Of a stretch of DNA of 44,929 nucleotides, positions 19,215-28,409 are shown piece by piece. Made by a program: the position numbers and the translations under genes. The DNA is taken from assembly GCA_023091735.1 (NCBI GenBank), contig JALKBU010000367.1:1-44929 (forward strand). The letters are read 5' to 3'. The stretch's first letter is position 1. Every line of letters begins with the position of its first letter. Under the pieces are notes generated by a model, which was not told the DNA's origin, made no database searches, and worked only from the letters and a program-made list of their open reading frames with translations. The DNA comes from Trichomonas tenax (Eukaryota; Parabasalia; Trichomonadida; Trichomonadidae).

Positions 19215-20336
19215 TTAATTTTGATGTTCATGAAGTTGTGTTAATTTTTCTGCTTCTTCTCTTTCTTTTTCATCTCTCGCAAGAATCTTCTTCCAGTAAC
19301 TGTCTGGATGCCACTCTGGGCCATCAGGAACAGGTGTTGGGAATAAGAAATCTTTCCAATTTTGGATGAACCCATGATTGTAAGCGTTCTTTGGCTCTTT
19401 CTTCTCTTTCTTGGCTTTCATGTTTGCATAGACAGCATCCCACTTGTCTAACTCAACCTGCGTCTTGCCGATAGAGATGAAGTAAATTTGCTGACACACG
19501 AAGAAGAGGAGGAAGATAATGATAAGCAGGAAAAGAATAATGCAAAACGCATTCCACTTTTGGACTTTGAGTAGAACAACCAAAAATATAATGATGTTGT
19601 TACTTGTCTTTTGCGACCACTTTATCTTCTTCATGACATGCGCCATTGTCAAAGCTGTAATCATGAAATCTCCGTACATGTAATATGTTGATGCAACAAT
19701 GCAGCCAATCAAAAACAGCAAAAACCAGCGATGTGTTCTTTCACCGATTGAAGCCATGACCCAGGGGCAGTAGTGGTCGTACTTGGCAATGCGGTGCTTG
19801 GTGTAATTGCAGTAGCGAGATCTTGGAACAACTGGAATTTTCAATGTTCTGCAAGTCTTGTGATTGTAAAGCAGGAAGTCGTAGGGATACTTCTTGAGGT
19901 AGTTTATTACGTTCTTACGAGTGATTACGCCAGGATCCATGAACTGCAATGCGATAACGATTATCCATGGAAATGCAGCGATAATGATTGGTAAGATTGT
20001 GTGTAATATCATATTCTTGTAGATTATATGCACATATGGGTAAGTGAAGAGCCAATAATCTAGAACGAGACAGAAATATAAAATTGCAAAAGAAATTAAA
20101 ATGAAATATCTACATGGACCGTTCTTTCCGACACAGCTATCATCGGCATCGAGAGGTTCAGTGATATTGAACGCTTTTCGGTACTTTTCAATACACCAAT
20201 TTGGTAATTTGGTAGAAAAGAATCTATAAATTGATCCAACGAACGTATTTCTGTTGCATTTGTTGTTGCCAAATATCATGACGTAGATAACGAAAATCAG
20301 GAAAAGGATATATCCAATTAAGAAGTATCCAATCAT
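19215..20336 (-). CDS. DHHC-type palmitoyltransferase (DHYC variant)
   Basis: Integral membrane protein S-acyltransferase, 373 residues. Hydrophobic segments near 3-22, 76-98, 108-131, 203-225 and 245-280 give the expected multi-pass fold. A DPG motif (134-136) follows the third segment. The cytosolic Cys-rich domain (~160-195) contains TCRTLKIP, RSRYCNYTKHRI and YDHYCPWV, so the catalytic tetrapeptide is DHYC (187-190) instead of DHHC. Several family Cys positions (for example after CNYTK and in the N-terminal half) are also absent. DHYC occurs in active family members such as yeast Akr1, so activity remains plausible. The C-terminus is charged (KAKKEKKEPKN). A TCAAATT initiator-like sequence ends a few bases before the ATG. 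Confidence 0.88.
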   Translation of the reverse strand: MIGYFLIGYILFLIFVIYVMIFGNNKCNRNTFVGSIYRFFSTKLPNWCIEKYRKAFNITEPLDADDSCVGKNGPCRYFILISFAILYFCLVLDYWLFTYPYVHIIYKNMILHTILPIIIAAFPWIIVIALQFMDPGVITRKNVINYLKKYPYDFLLYNHKTCRTLKIPVVPRSRYCNYTKHRIAKYDHYCPWVMASIGERTHRWFLLFLIGCIVASTYYMYGDFMITALTMAHVMKKIKWSQKTSNNIIIFLVVLLKVQKWNAFCIILFLLIIIFLLFFVCQQIYFISIGKTQVELDKWDAVYANMKAKKEKKEPKNAYNHGFIQNWKDFLFPTPVPDGPEWHPDSYWKKILARDEKEREEAEKLTQLHEHQN

Positions 20337-20338
20337 GA

Positions 20339-20345
20339 AATTTGA
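20339..20345 (-). promoter_or_regulatory. Initiator-like TCAAATT for the DHHC gene
   Basis: On the minus strand TCAAATTTC leads directly into ATG 20336; fits the TCA initiator arrangement seen at other genes here. Confidence 0.35.
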
Positions 20346-20945
20346 AACTTCTCATTTATTTTCCATATCGATTTTAGACTTTTATTGATAAATCTTGACG
20401 TTTGTTCTCAAAAAAAGATTTCAGATTATATTTTCGATATTGAAAATGTTATTGGATAAAATTACATCGTTAATAAACTATATTTTGTAATATATAAATC
20501 AATGTTGAATAACAGAACTCATTATAGCATCTCATAACATTTCAAATTTATATCAATGTTGTGATAGAAATTGCTCAATCTGGTTTAGCTAATATGAGTT
20601 TAAAGGCATTTTATGACGTATTCATAATATATACCTTATCAGAAACATAAGTCAAAACGCTTTAATTTTCTCAAACATCAAAAAATGGTGAATTTATTAT
20701 CTACAAGAAGCGATCAGACATTAGCAGGTCTATAAGGCTCATCAATGACTAAAAGAAAGAAATTATATCATTAAAAAAAAATTGAATTTTTGCATGGCAA
20801 TATAATATCGTAGAATATCAAAATAAACAAACCCACGAGACAAAATGATGACTTCCAAGAGTTTGGAATTAACGAAGCACAGAATTCGTATTGAACAAAT
20901 GTAATGATTAGTTTTTTGACACATAAAATATTTTTGACAAAAGTA
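20346..20945. other. Intergenic region 5' of the motif array
   Basis: AT-rich, with TTTTTGACA-type half motifs near 20914 and 20931; no gene supported. Confidence 0.35.
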
Positions 20946-21470
20946 TTTACAACTATACAAAAGATTAAATTCAACTACGAAATAATGAATAATATGAACG
21001 ATTTCGTTTACAATTTAAGAAATAATTCTTAGATGAAAGTTTACAAGTATAGAAATTAGATCATTTGAACAACATATACAATATGTTTCTATAGGGATTT
21101 GAAAAACATTATTATTCGATAAAAAATTTACATCTATAGAAAAAATAATAAATTTAATTTAATGGAATGGGAATAATTTAACAGCTTTAGTTTAGTTTAC
21201 AACTATACAAATGATTTTGAACAAAAAAATATATTATTTGTATATTACACTGAACTCCGATGAATTTTATACAGAATATACTTTACAACTTCACAAAATA
21301 GATTTTTACAATTTTGCGGTTTTGCTTTGTATGATTATTAAACCGATTTCTGTAAATAATTAAATTTACAACTATACAAAATATTAATAATAAATGGATC
21401 AATTGGACAGAATTAGGTTGTATTTAAAGATACTTTTTGTTCAATTATATAGTTACAACTATAGAAAAAA
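20946..21470 (+). promoter_or_regulatory. Spaced array of TTTACAACTATACAAAA motifs upstream of the Myb gene
   Basis: Copies start at 20946, 21040, 21127, 21196, 21282, 21365 and 21452, with a weaker one at 21007. They vary as TTTACAACTATACAAAA, TTTACAAGTATAGAAA, TTTACATCTATAGAAAA, TTTACAACTTCACAAAA and GTTACAACTATAGAAAA. All are on the plus strand, spaced 69-94 bp (mostly 83-94). The array ends about 310 bp before the Myb ATG. The intervening DNA is only weakly conserved, with recurrent TTGAAC-like strings about 25 bp after several copies, so this is either an old tandem repeat or a multi-site regulatory region. Confidence 0.6.
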
Positions 21471-21777
21471 TATCTTTTTTGTGATTGCTATCGCCGTGTT
21501 TTCTGCGCCATTTCGGAATTTAATTCGATCCTTGCGATCCTTACAGCAATAATTTCATAAAAATTGTTAACTTTTAATTTTCTTGTTCGTAGATATAATG
21601 TGCAATATTATTATAGTAAAAAAGTTTTGTACAAAAACTCTGAATAGTTTCAAGCACTTTTTTAACCATTGCAGTGCATTTCTTGTTTCAAAATGCTATT
21701 TCAACAATAAAATTGATTATTGGCTGAAATTTTCGATTCTTTCTGAATTATTGAGACCACTGAAAAAAATAAAAACT

Positions 21778-22392
21778 ATGATTCCCAAACAAGAATCTAA
21801 TCAGAAGAAAGACAAACGAGTTAGAGTTAAATTCACAGCGGAGGACGACGCTAAGTTGAAGCACCTTTACCAGATATTCGGAAATAACTGGAACGCAATT
21901 GCAACTGCGATGAGATCTAAGAACGCACGCCAGTGTAAGGACCGTTGGACCCTTTACTTGACACCCACGCGCAATGATGAGCCATTTACTAACCAAGAAA
22001 TCAACCAGCTTACAGATTTAGTTGAAAAATATGGTCATAAATGGAAAATCATATCGAAATTCCTCAACCGAACTGATGTGCAGATTAAGAACTTGTGGAA
22101 GGTGCTCCAAAGAAAGAAAAATTTGATCAAGACAGCAACAGTAGAAACTCAGCCAGAACCTCCCGTTCAGAAGGTATATACTGCCCCTCCGACTCCACAG
22201 GAGACTCTGCCAAAGACAGCATTTACAAATGGCCCGGATTTCATTAACTCATTATTGAATCCAAAACCAATTCCAGCAATTAGTCCGATTGACAACAAAC
22301 TTCCTATAGTTTATCCACAGAACAACTCATTCCCACCTTACTTGCACCTTAAGAATTTTTTTAGTTCTTTAATTCCCCAGAATGCGGAATGA
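21778..22392 (+). CDS. Two-repeat (R2R3-like) Myb DNA-binding protein
   Basis: Probable transcription factor of 204 residues. A basic N-terminus (MIPKQESNQKKDKR) precedes two Myb repeats: the first (~16-63) has FTAEDDAKLKHLYQ...NWNAIATAM...ARQCKDRW, the second (~70-115) has FTNQEINQLTDLVEK...KWKIISKFLNRTDVQIKNLW. The C-terminus is Pro/Asn-rich and probably disordered. Trichomonads encode many Myb proteins, some of which regulate iron- or growth-responsive genes. An upstream in-frame ATG at 21583 would add a 65-residue leader of poor composition; the start next to the Myb-like N-terminus is preferred. The motif array upstream raises the possibility of self-regulation. Confidence 0.9.
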   Translation: MIPKQESNQKKDKRVRVKFTAEDDAKLKHLYQIFGNNWNAIATAMRSKNARQCKDRWTLYLTPTRNDEPFTNQEINQLTDLVEKYGHKWKIISKFLNRTDVQIKNLWKVLQRKKNLIKTATVETQPEPPVQKVYTAPPTPQETLPKTAFTNGPDFINSLLNPKPIPAISPIDNKLPIVYPQNNSFPPYLHLKNFFSSLIPQNAE

Positions 22393-23291
22393 AAATTTCT
22401 CGATTTTTTGTTTTTAATATATAATGAATCATGTGTTTTGTTATTTCTTTGGTGGCATATTAAATATTACATTGTTAACCAATAATCGTTCATTCTTTTT
22501 TTTTTCTAAAAATCATAAATCTCTTCAAAAACAATACAGCTGTACGCAAGGAATAATATTACACGTTGATCCGTAATTTTATTCAATTTTGCATAAATTA
22601 AAATTGTGTTGTTATCCCATAGCCTGTTGTGTGTTTAACTAAAGAGAAAAAATGATCGTAGCTATCGTTCTTTATTTTTCTCGCTAAAAGATTGTTAATA
22701 TTGATAATTGTGTATATCGCAAATTGTGATCGTTTTATTGAATCCTTTGAAAAGTGTTTCTAAAATTTGTCACTTTTAATTATCATCTTTACACTGAATA
22801 TTTTTATATGACAAATTGGTTGATTTTACATGCCAGATTGATTTTAATTAATATTGCACAAAACAATTCAACAATATTTAATGATGATTTTTTTTTAGTT
22901 AGGTATTGATTTCACTTTTATGCTCATTATTTTACGTGTCGAAAATTTTATGTTACATGGCAGAAAGATTTCATTATTGAAAATTGATTATTGAACAGCT
23001 TTCGTGATTTAACTCTTTTGAGTACTTTATATGACAAAATTTTATAATTACGTGTCAAATATTACATTTTAATCGAATATTTCATGGATAATTAATATAG
23101 TTATGAAATCGGTACTCGCCAAGATAGGCGACACTGAGGAAGAATGCTCTGGTCTGGTATAGGAAATGAGACTAATTAGCCGATATATATATATATATAT
23201 TATATTTCACTGTTATATTCTGAGAAAGAAGAACACCTTATAAACGGCAGATGTATATAATTATTAATAAAATCAAACTCTATTTATTTTA
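22393..23291. other. Convergent gap with motif copies and a possible structured RNA
   Basis: Holds motif copies TTTTACATGCCA (22824-22835), TTTACGTGTCGAAAA (22931-22945), TTACATGGCAG (22953-22963) and ATTACGTGTCAAA (23047-23059), a possible structured RNA (23108-23184) and an (AT)n run near 23184-23202. No protein gene supported. Confidence 0.4.
23108..23184 (+). ncRNA. Possible small structured RNA
   Basis: A patch with higher GC than its surroundings. ATCGG (23108-23112) can pair with CCGAT (23180-23184) to close the structure, and inside it TCGCC-AAGATA-GGCGA (23116-23131) forms a perfect five-pair hairpin. No tRNA T-arm, snRNA or snoRNA box signature was recognised. It could equally be a decayed gene fragment. 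Confidence 0.2.
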
Positions 23292-25136
23292 TTATTCATT
23301 TGTTTTGCTTTCTTCTGCTTTCTTCTTTTGAGCTTCGTCCCACTTGCGGTCTTCCTCGTCAAGGAATTTCTCATGCTCAAGCAGTCTTGGATAGCTCTGT
23401 TTAAGTTTTGCTATTTCAACATCGACGAGATCCTTTCTAACATACAAAACAGCGCTGCGATCAAATGTCATTCCACCATACGCATACATTGTTCCTTTGA
23501 TCATTATAACAGCGCCATCCATTCCCGCGCCTTCAAACACTTTCTGGGCTTCAGCACTCATTCTTGGATACCCAACAGAACCAGGAATATTCCTTAACAG
23601 CAGGAGCATATCTTCTGGTGAAATGCAGTAGACTCTCTTCTTTGCAAACTTGATGATGTCCATGATGCCTTCAAGAGATGGATATGCCTTTCCTTCCTTT
23701 TCCTTGCCGAATCCCTTATATGTGAAAATTCTGCTCCCGAGACTGACGACTCTTAATGGAACTGAGCCAATCTTCCTGATCATCTCAGCAAGAGGCCTGA
23801 CGCAAAGAGATATGTTTCTGACTTTATTGTCATCCCTAACGAAGACACAGTTCCGTGGGAAGTTAGCATCAAAGCCATATGATTGCGAAATCTCATCTAA
23901 AACTTCCGCCGATGCATCCTCCATTGGGAGATATGTGGCCTCTTTGAGCGGCTTCTTCTGTTCCGGAATCTCAGTGAGTCTGTCAAATTCCTTGTTCTTA
24001 CGTAAGACAGCAACAAAGAAACCGCCGGAATCTTGATCGTGCGGGAAGAAGTGCATCGTTCTCTCAAGCCCTGGAACTTGCGGCTGCGGGAAGTGTGTTG
24101 GATGAGCAAACTGCATACGCTCGTGTGGGACATCTGATGGCTTCTCGTACTCAACAAGCTTCTCTTCGATCTGCGAATCGAAAACAGGCCAGTTTGTCAA
24201 ACCTTTGTGTCTGATCAATTGCGGGAACTGCGATGAAACATCGACAATCTCAACAGCATCGCCAGTCTCAAGAAGAACTGAGTTGATGACTGCCTCATCT
24301 TCGATTGGATTCATCGAGCATGTGCTGTATACACACAAACCTCCAACTTTTGTGAGCTCGAGGCCTCTCTTGAGAATCTTCCTCTGTGTTGGATGGAGTG
24401 CTGCACCTCCCATGATTTTGAACTTCTCGGCGCACTTTGTATTCTTGCGGATTGTGCCGTCGCCTGTGCATGGGACATCGCAGAGAACGCGGTCGAACTT
24501 CTCTGTGAAGTCTGGAAGCTTCTGAGCATCAAAATTCACAACTAATGTTCGATATGTGCCAACACGCTGCAATTGATGAACCATTGGATGAAGGCGCTTG
24601 ATGTCAGCATCGTTAGCAACAACATAACCATCACCGTCGAGCATTTCGATTAATTGTGTTGTTTTTGATCCTGGAGCTGCGCATGTATCCAAAACGCCCA
24701 TGGAACCATGTACATCCAAGAAGAACGGTGGAATCATTGATACGAACTCTTGACGATGGCAGTGTCCTAATTTAGTGTGCAATTTCAGCCAGTTGTGGAA
24801 ATTAGCAAACATTTCGCCTCTCCTGAGTGCCTTCTTGTCCAAAGAGAGTTTGTAGATCTTTCCAATGTTGTTTGGAATGTAATCTAAAGTTTCAACATCA
24901 ACATCGTTTTCTTTAAAGAATTTTATGAATCCATCGAGTTCCTTTTGCACTTCCTCTGACTCTGGTCCATTCAGAGAGACTCTAAATACAGTAGGAAGCT
25001 GAGTTTTAAATGTTTCGCACATTTTTTCGAATTCTTCTTCGCTCATTGTTCCTGGGACGTAAATCCTCTTGTAGTATTCCTTGAAACGCTCTCCAATAAT
25101 TGTTACCTTTGGCTCGTGATTTTTCTTTTCTTCCAT
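23292..25136 (-). CDS. tRNA/RNA cytosine-5 methyltransferase (NSUN2/Trm4-type)
   Basis: S-adenosylmethionine-dependent m5C RNA methyltransferase, 614 residues, close to the size expected for the NSUN2/Trm4 group. The SAM-binding motif I is VLDTCAAPGSKTTQ (148-161), followed by NDAD (175-178), motif IV DVPCTGDG (220-227; Cys223) and motif VI STCSMNPIEDE (271-281; Cys273 as the likely nucleophile). Both cysteines of the two-Cys mechanism are present. The C-terminal region (~410-600) resembles the extra domain of NSUN2, including GGMTFDRSAVLYVR. The tail is Lys/Glu-rich. On the gene's strand a TCAAACAT initiator-like sequence and a TTTTGACATGTAAA motif lie just upstream of the ATG. Confidence 0.93.
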   Translation of the reverse strand: MEEKKNHEPKVTIIGERFKEYYKRIYVPGTMSEEEFEKMCETFKTQLPTVFRVSLNGPESEEVQKELDGFIKFFKENDVDVETLDYIPNNIGKIYKLSLDKKALRRGEMFANFHNWLKLHTKLGHCHRQEFVSMIPPFFLDVHGSMGVLDTCAAPGSKTTQLIEMLDGDGYVVANDADIKRLHPMVHQLQRVGTYRTLVVNFDAQKLPDFTEKFDRVLCDVPCTGDGTIRKNTKCAEKFKIMGGAALHPTQRKILKRGLELTKVGGLCVYSTCSMNPIEDEAVINSVLLETGDAVEIVDVSSQFPQLIRHKGLTNWPVFDSQIEEKLVEYEKPSDVPHERMQFAHPTHFPQPQVPGLERTMHFFPHDQDSGGFFVAVLRKNKEFDRLTEIPEQKKPLKEATYLPMEDASAEVLDEISQSYGFDANFPRNCVFVRDDNKVRNISLCVRPLAEMIRKIGSVPLRVVSLGSRIFTYKGFGKEKEGKAYPSLEGIMDIIKFAKKRVYCISPEDMLLLLRNIPGSVGYPRMSAEAQKVFEGAGMDGAVIMIKGTMYAYGGMTFDRSAVLYVRKDLVDVEIAKLKQSYPRLLEHEKFLDEEDRKWDEAQKKKAEESKTNE

Positions 25137-25138
25137 TA

Positions 25139-25146
25139 ATGTTTGA
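25139..25146 (-). promoter_or_regulatory. Initiator-like TCAAACAT for the methyltransferase gene
   Basis: Ends two bases before ATG 25136; TCA arrangement as at other starts in the window. Confidence 0.4.
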
Positions 25147-25158
25147 CAAAAAGTCTCC

Positions 25159-25172
25159 TTTACATGTCAAAA
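25159..25172 (+). promoter_or_regulatory. TTTACATGTCAAAA motif
   Basis: Best full-length copy of the recurrent motif, 22 bp upstream of the methyltransferase ATG, in inverted orientation relative to that gene. Confidence 0.45.
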
Positions 25173-25195
25173 ATAAAGTTTACATAACAAATATT

Positions 25196-26279
25196 TTATT
25201 GTTGTTTGTTTGTGATTGTATTCATCAATCTCATGAGCATAGGTGGGTGTGTAAACGGCCCTTTACACGACTCCTTTTTGTGAGGGCACAAAGATGGTAT
25301 TATCAGTCTTTGTCCAATTGGATTTACAGCTGGGCAATAATAAGTCGAGAGATGGAATAAGACATATAACTGTGTCGAATTTCTTACTCTTTCAGTTGTG
25401 ACATCAGTACGCTGTCCTGTCGCGACTAATTTTGAATCAATACTACAATTCATCAGAACAACATTTGCACCATTTATGTTATTAATAAAATAAGGAAAAG
25501 TGTTACCAAAGATACATCAAATCTTGGCTGTGTGATTTGATCATCATTCGATTATTATTATCAATAATATTTGTATCGTTCATTGAATATTCTCCTGAAT
25601 TAAATGTTATCAGATATTCATCTGCGGTGTTCTTGATAAAAGAAGAAAATATTGGATTACAATCCACGTAATTAATCAATCCTGAATAATCATATTGAGA
25701 ATAACTAATATTCGTAGAAGAATAAGTAGGTGTTCCACAAAGCTGATAGAAAAACTTACCTTCTGAACTATTATAATTAGTCAATGATGAATCCAAAATA
25801 TAATTAATATTCTTAGCCAAATCTGATAGCCATACAACATCAAAATTAGATTTTGCATTCGCAGCACAAAATCCGTATTGAACAATATGATTATTTTTAT
25901 GGTACATATATACAACATAAGAATTTGAATTATTATTAAAAACGCAATAGCTATGCAGTATTTCTAAATCGTTCACATCTATATTGAAAATTGTGTTGCC
26001 TTGAATTCCTTCAAAAATACAATTATCAGCAAATATTTGGCCATTGGTGATTGAAACTACAGGATTTTGGCCATGTATAACAACTTCTGGAGCTGTTGAG
26101 TTGTAGAATTGCTTCCATATATCTGATGGAATTCTATCTTTGTGCAGGAATATTCACAATAAAGAAATTGACACTTTTAAGGTGCACAAATTCTCACAGA
26201 GCAAATAGAATCCCCGTCTCTTGTAGTACATATACACCAAAAGCTGGGACTTTAAACACTAAATCCCAAAAAATGTATA
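25196..26279 (-). pseudogene. Broken surface-type beta-helix-like gene
   Basis: Minus-strand frame from about 26150 to 25506 is open for more than 200 codons with no ATG at its start. It shows short, repeated beta-strand-like turns rich in Asn, Ser, Tyr and Cys (IPSDIWKQFYNSTAPEVVIH, GQIFADNCIFEG, NNNSNSYVVYMYHKNNH). It then stops, but a one-base frame change near 25504-25512 continues it as NTFPYFINNINGANVVLMNC and on to TAA at 25196. Upstream, another frame gives FWCICTTRDGDSICSVRICA before a stop. This style resembles trichomonad parallel beta-helix (Pmp-like) surface protein families, but the assignment is tentative. No start codon, signal peptide or C-terminal anchor is intact, so it is a truncated relic. 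Confidence 0.5.
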
Positions 26280-26325
26280 TTTGATCTGAAAAAAATGAAT
26301 GAATTAAGTAAGAATTAGGCATAAT

Positions 26326-26745
26326 TTAGAACTGGAGTGGCTTGAAGAACCATGACATCTTGTTGTTCAAGTACTTCTGGCGAAGGACACCAGCGTACCC
26401 CTTGAGAAGCTCCTTCTTAGCTGGAGCATCCTTGAGGGCAGCGACAACCTTCTCAACAGAGATCTTCTTGAAGAAGTCCTCATCCTTGACTGTGTGGCGT
26501 GTGAGCATGATGTGGTTGAAGTTGACGGGCTTGACGAAGAGCTTGACCTGTGTCTTCTTGACGAGGACCTCTGTTGACATCTCCTTTGTGACCTTCTTTG
26601 GATACTTCTCGATACCCATAACGATGGCATATGGGAACTTGCGGTCCTCAGTGCCCTCTGGGTAGGCGGCGAGAACGACGGCCTTCTTGCCGGCGTGGCG
26701 ACCCTGGAGCATAACAACGAAACGGCCTGCTTGGACGAGAGACAT
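26326..26745 (-). CDS. 60S ribosomal protein eL27 (L27e)
   Basis: Structural protein of the large ribosomal subunit, 139 residues, near the usual 135-136. Diagnostic parts: a KOW-like start (QAGRFVVMLQGRHAGKKAVV), FPYAIVMGIEKYPKKVTKEM, VKPVNFNHIMLTRHTV and the basic C-terminus NKMSWFFKPLQF. The coding region is clearly richer in GC than its surroundings and strongly codon-biased, as expected for a highly expressed gene. The stop codon is embedded in TAAA, a feature linked to polyadenylation in trichomonads. Two TTTTGAGGG motifs lie 27 and 93 bp upstream, shared with eIF4A. Confidence 0.97.
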   Translation of the reverse strand: MSLVQAGRFVVMLQGRHAGKKAVVLAAYPEGTEDRKFPYAIVMGIEKYPKKVTKEMSTEVLVKKTQVKLFVKPVNFNHIMLTRHTVKDEDFFKKISVEKVVAALKDAPAKKELLKGYAGVLRQKYLNNKMSWFFKPLQF

Positions 26746-26771
26746 TGGCGAAAGGACCGTCCCAGACGATT

Positions 26772-26856
26772 ATTTCGCCCTCAAAATTATTTGACTATTT
26801 GTCAGTGTAAAGTGGAATATGTCAAAATGCTAACGATTATTTTACCCTCAAAATTA
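26772..26856 (-). promoter_or_regulatory. Two TTTTGAGGG(T/C)(A/G)AAAT motifs upstream of eL27
   Basis: On the gene's strand AATTTTGAGGGCGAAATA (26772-26795 region) and TAATTTTGAGGGTAAAATAA (26838-26856 region) lie 27 and 93 bp from the ATG. The same word lies upstream of eIF4A at 17333-17350 and was not noticed near non-translation genes. Confidence 0.45.
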
Positions 26857-27089
26857 CTAACTTATTCACGAAATACTGATTCTAACATCAATAATATTGA
26901 AGACATTGAGTAGGCAGACATGAATTAGATTGATATGCTTTTCATTAATGAATGAAATCAATCAATATGTGTTATGATAATGCATACATTAATCGATTTA
27001 CTTTTCATTAATGAAATGACATTCATTGACCAGATTTATAAATCTTCAGCACCGAATGAATACCATTAATTTGATATGTTCTTCATTTA

Positions 27090-28098
27090 AGGGTCCACTA
27101 CTTGAGGTGAAAAGGGTTCAATTTTAGAGGTCTGTTCGAATTCGTTGAGAGGTATTGGCTATGAACCAAACCACAAAACTCTGCAGATGACTTCTACTGG
27201 CCAATGTAAGCATCTTTGTCGTAAGGTGTGAGCTTGTTATCGTTAAAACTGATTATACCGTCTTTTTGTGAAAAATTTGTTTGATAAATCGAAGTGAGAA
27301 AAAATGTCTATTGAATAGGAATTGAAGCTCCGCTATTTGTAGGCAATACATACCTATAGAGTTAAAGATATTTTATATACATAATGCTTGATACTCGCAG
27401 AAATTAGATATTGAAATTTTAAAATTTTTTCGTTCTGGGCTTAAAAATCAGGAATATTAAATGGCATTAGATAGAGAGTATGATTTGATAGCAAAAATCT
27501 GATTTTAAATTCGAAAAGTGAATAACCTTATTCATAAAATTCAGAGCAACTCTGTTTTGGAACTGGACCATAATTTTATTCCAATATATAGCAAATATAT
27601 GTCTATACATGGAAATCAACTCCATTTTTCACTTCACATTTGAAGAAAAGTGAAGTGATAAAATATCGAATTTCGACCAATATTTATAAGCTCCTCCATT
27701 AGGCTAAAACAAATAACGCAGATTCTGTCGAAACTTTCTTGATTTTAATGAAATCAAAAAACTATATTAACCATAAAACCTTTTCTGGACCTCAATATCG
27801 GTGTGAATATGATCTACATCCGAAGCTGGATGAATGTGGAAAAAGTTGAAAATTACAATGATTGCACGGGCGACCCCATGGGCGATTTTTCAAAATTTCA
27901 TTTTTTCCATGCAATAAAATCATATTTTTCTCCTTATACAATGACAATAGAAATCATTCATCGTGGACTCATATATAGAAAAGATAATATTATCGATATT
28001 AGTCCATGATAGCAAGCCACCAAAAGCAATACATGTGATGTTATGCATCCATTAAGTTGACAAAAATTGAGAGCTTTTCACTTCACAAAGTGGACCCT
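27090..28098. mobile_element. 1.0-kb TIR element with TA duplication (mariner/Tc1-like MITE)
   Basis: The left end AGGGTCCACTACTTGAGGTG and the right end, reverse-complemented, AGGGTCCACTTTGTGAAGTG, continue to match as GAAAAG and TCAATTTT over about 37 bp with roughly 29 identities. Each end is flanked by TA (27088-27089 and 28099-28100), the duplication typical of Tc1/mariner elements. The inside has no transposase; a 68-codon open frame at 27803-28009 is unconvincing. A CACTTCAC/GTGAAGTG hairpin at 27630-27657 repeats the subterminal word. It reads as a non-autonomous element. Confidence 0.6.
27630..27657. repeat. Internal hairpin repeating the TIR word
   Basis: CACTTCAC (27630-27637) and GTGAAGTG (27650-27657) are perfect complements separated by 12 bases; the GAAGTGA word also occurs in the right terminal repeat. 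Confidence 0.5.
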
Positions 28099-28409
28099 TA
28101 AAAATAACTGCCAACAGTCTTCATTGCTTAAATATCATCGATTGAAATGAGATATATGAAAATTGAAATATATCGAGTAAACATCTTCTATTTTATTTTG
28201 GATGCACAGAGATGTGTTTGTTCTTGATTGAGTGCATTCACCTTGGAGTAATGAACACTTAAAGTAGTTGTTAAATGATATTGCTCATAATAGATGTGCT
28301 TTCTTCCAAACAGTTGAAAGTGAAAAAAACTGAAGCATCTTTACAAAGTATAATGCTGAAAGAGATGTTCGAGTAGGAAAATCATATATAGAAACACTTT
28401 ATATAAAAA

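Noticed and set aside
20763..20974. Minus-strand open frames overlapping the start of the motif array
   Set aside because: AT-driven composition (Phe, Ile, Tyr, Cys) and dictated by the repeat words.
23108..23184. tRNA gene
   Set aside because: Length is tRNA-like, but there is no T-arm consensus or anticodon arm.
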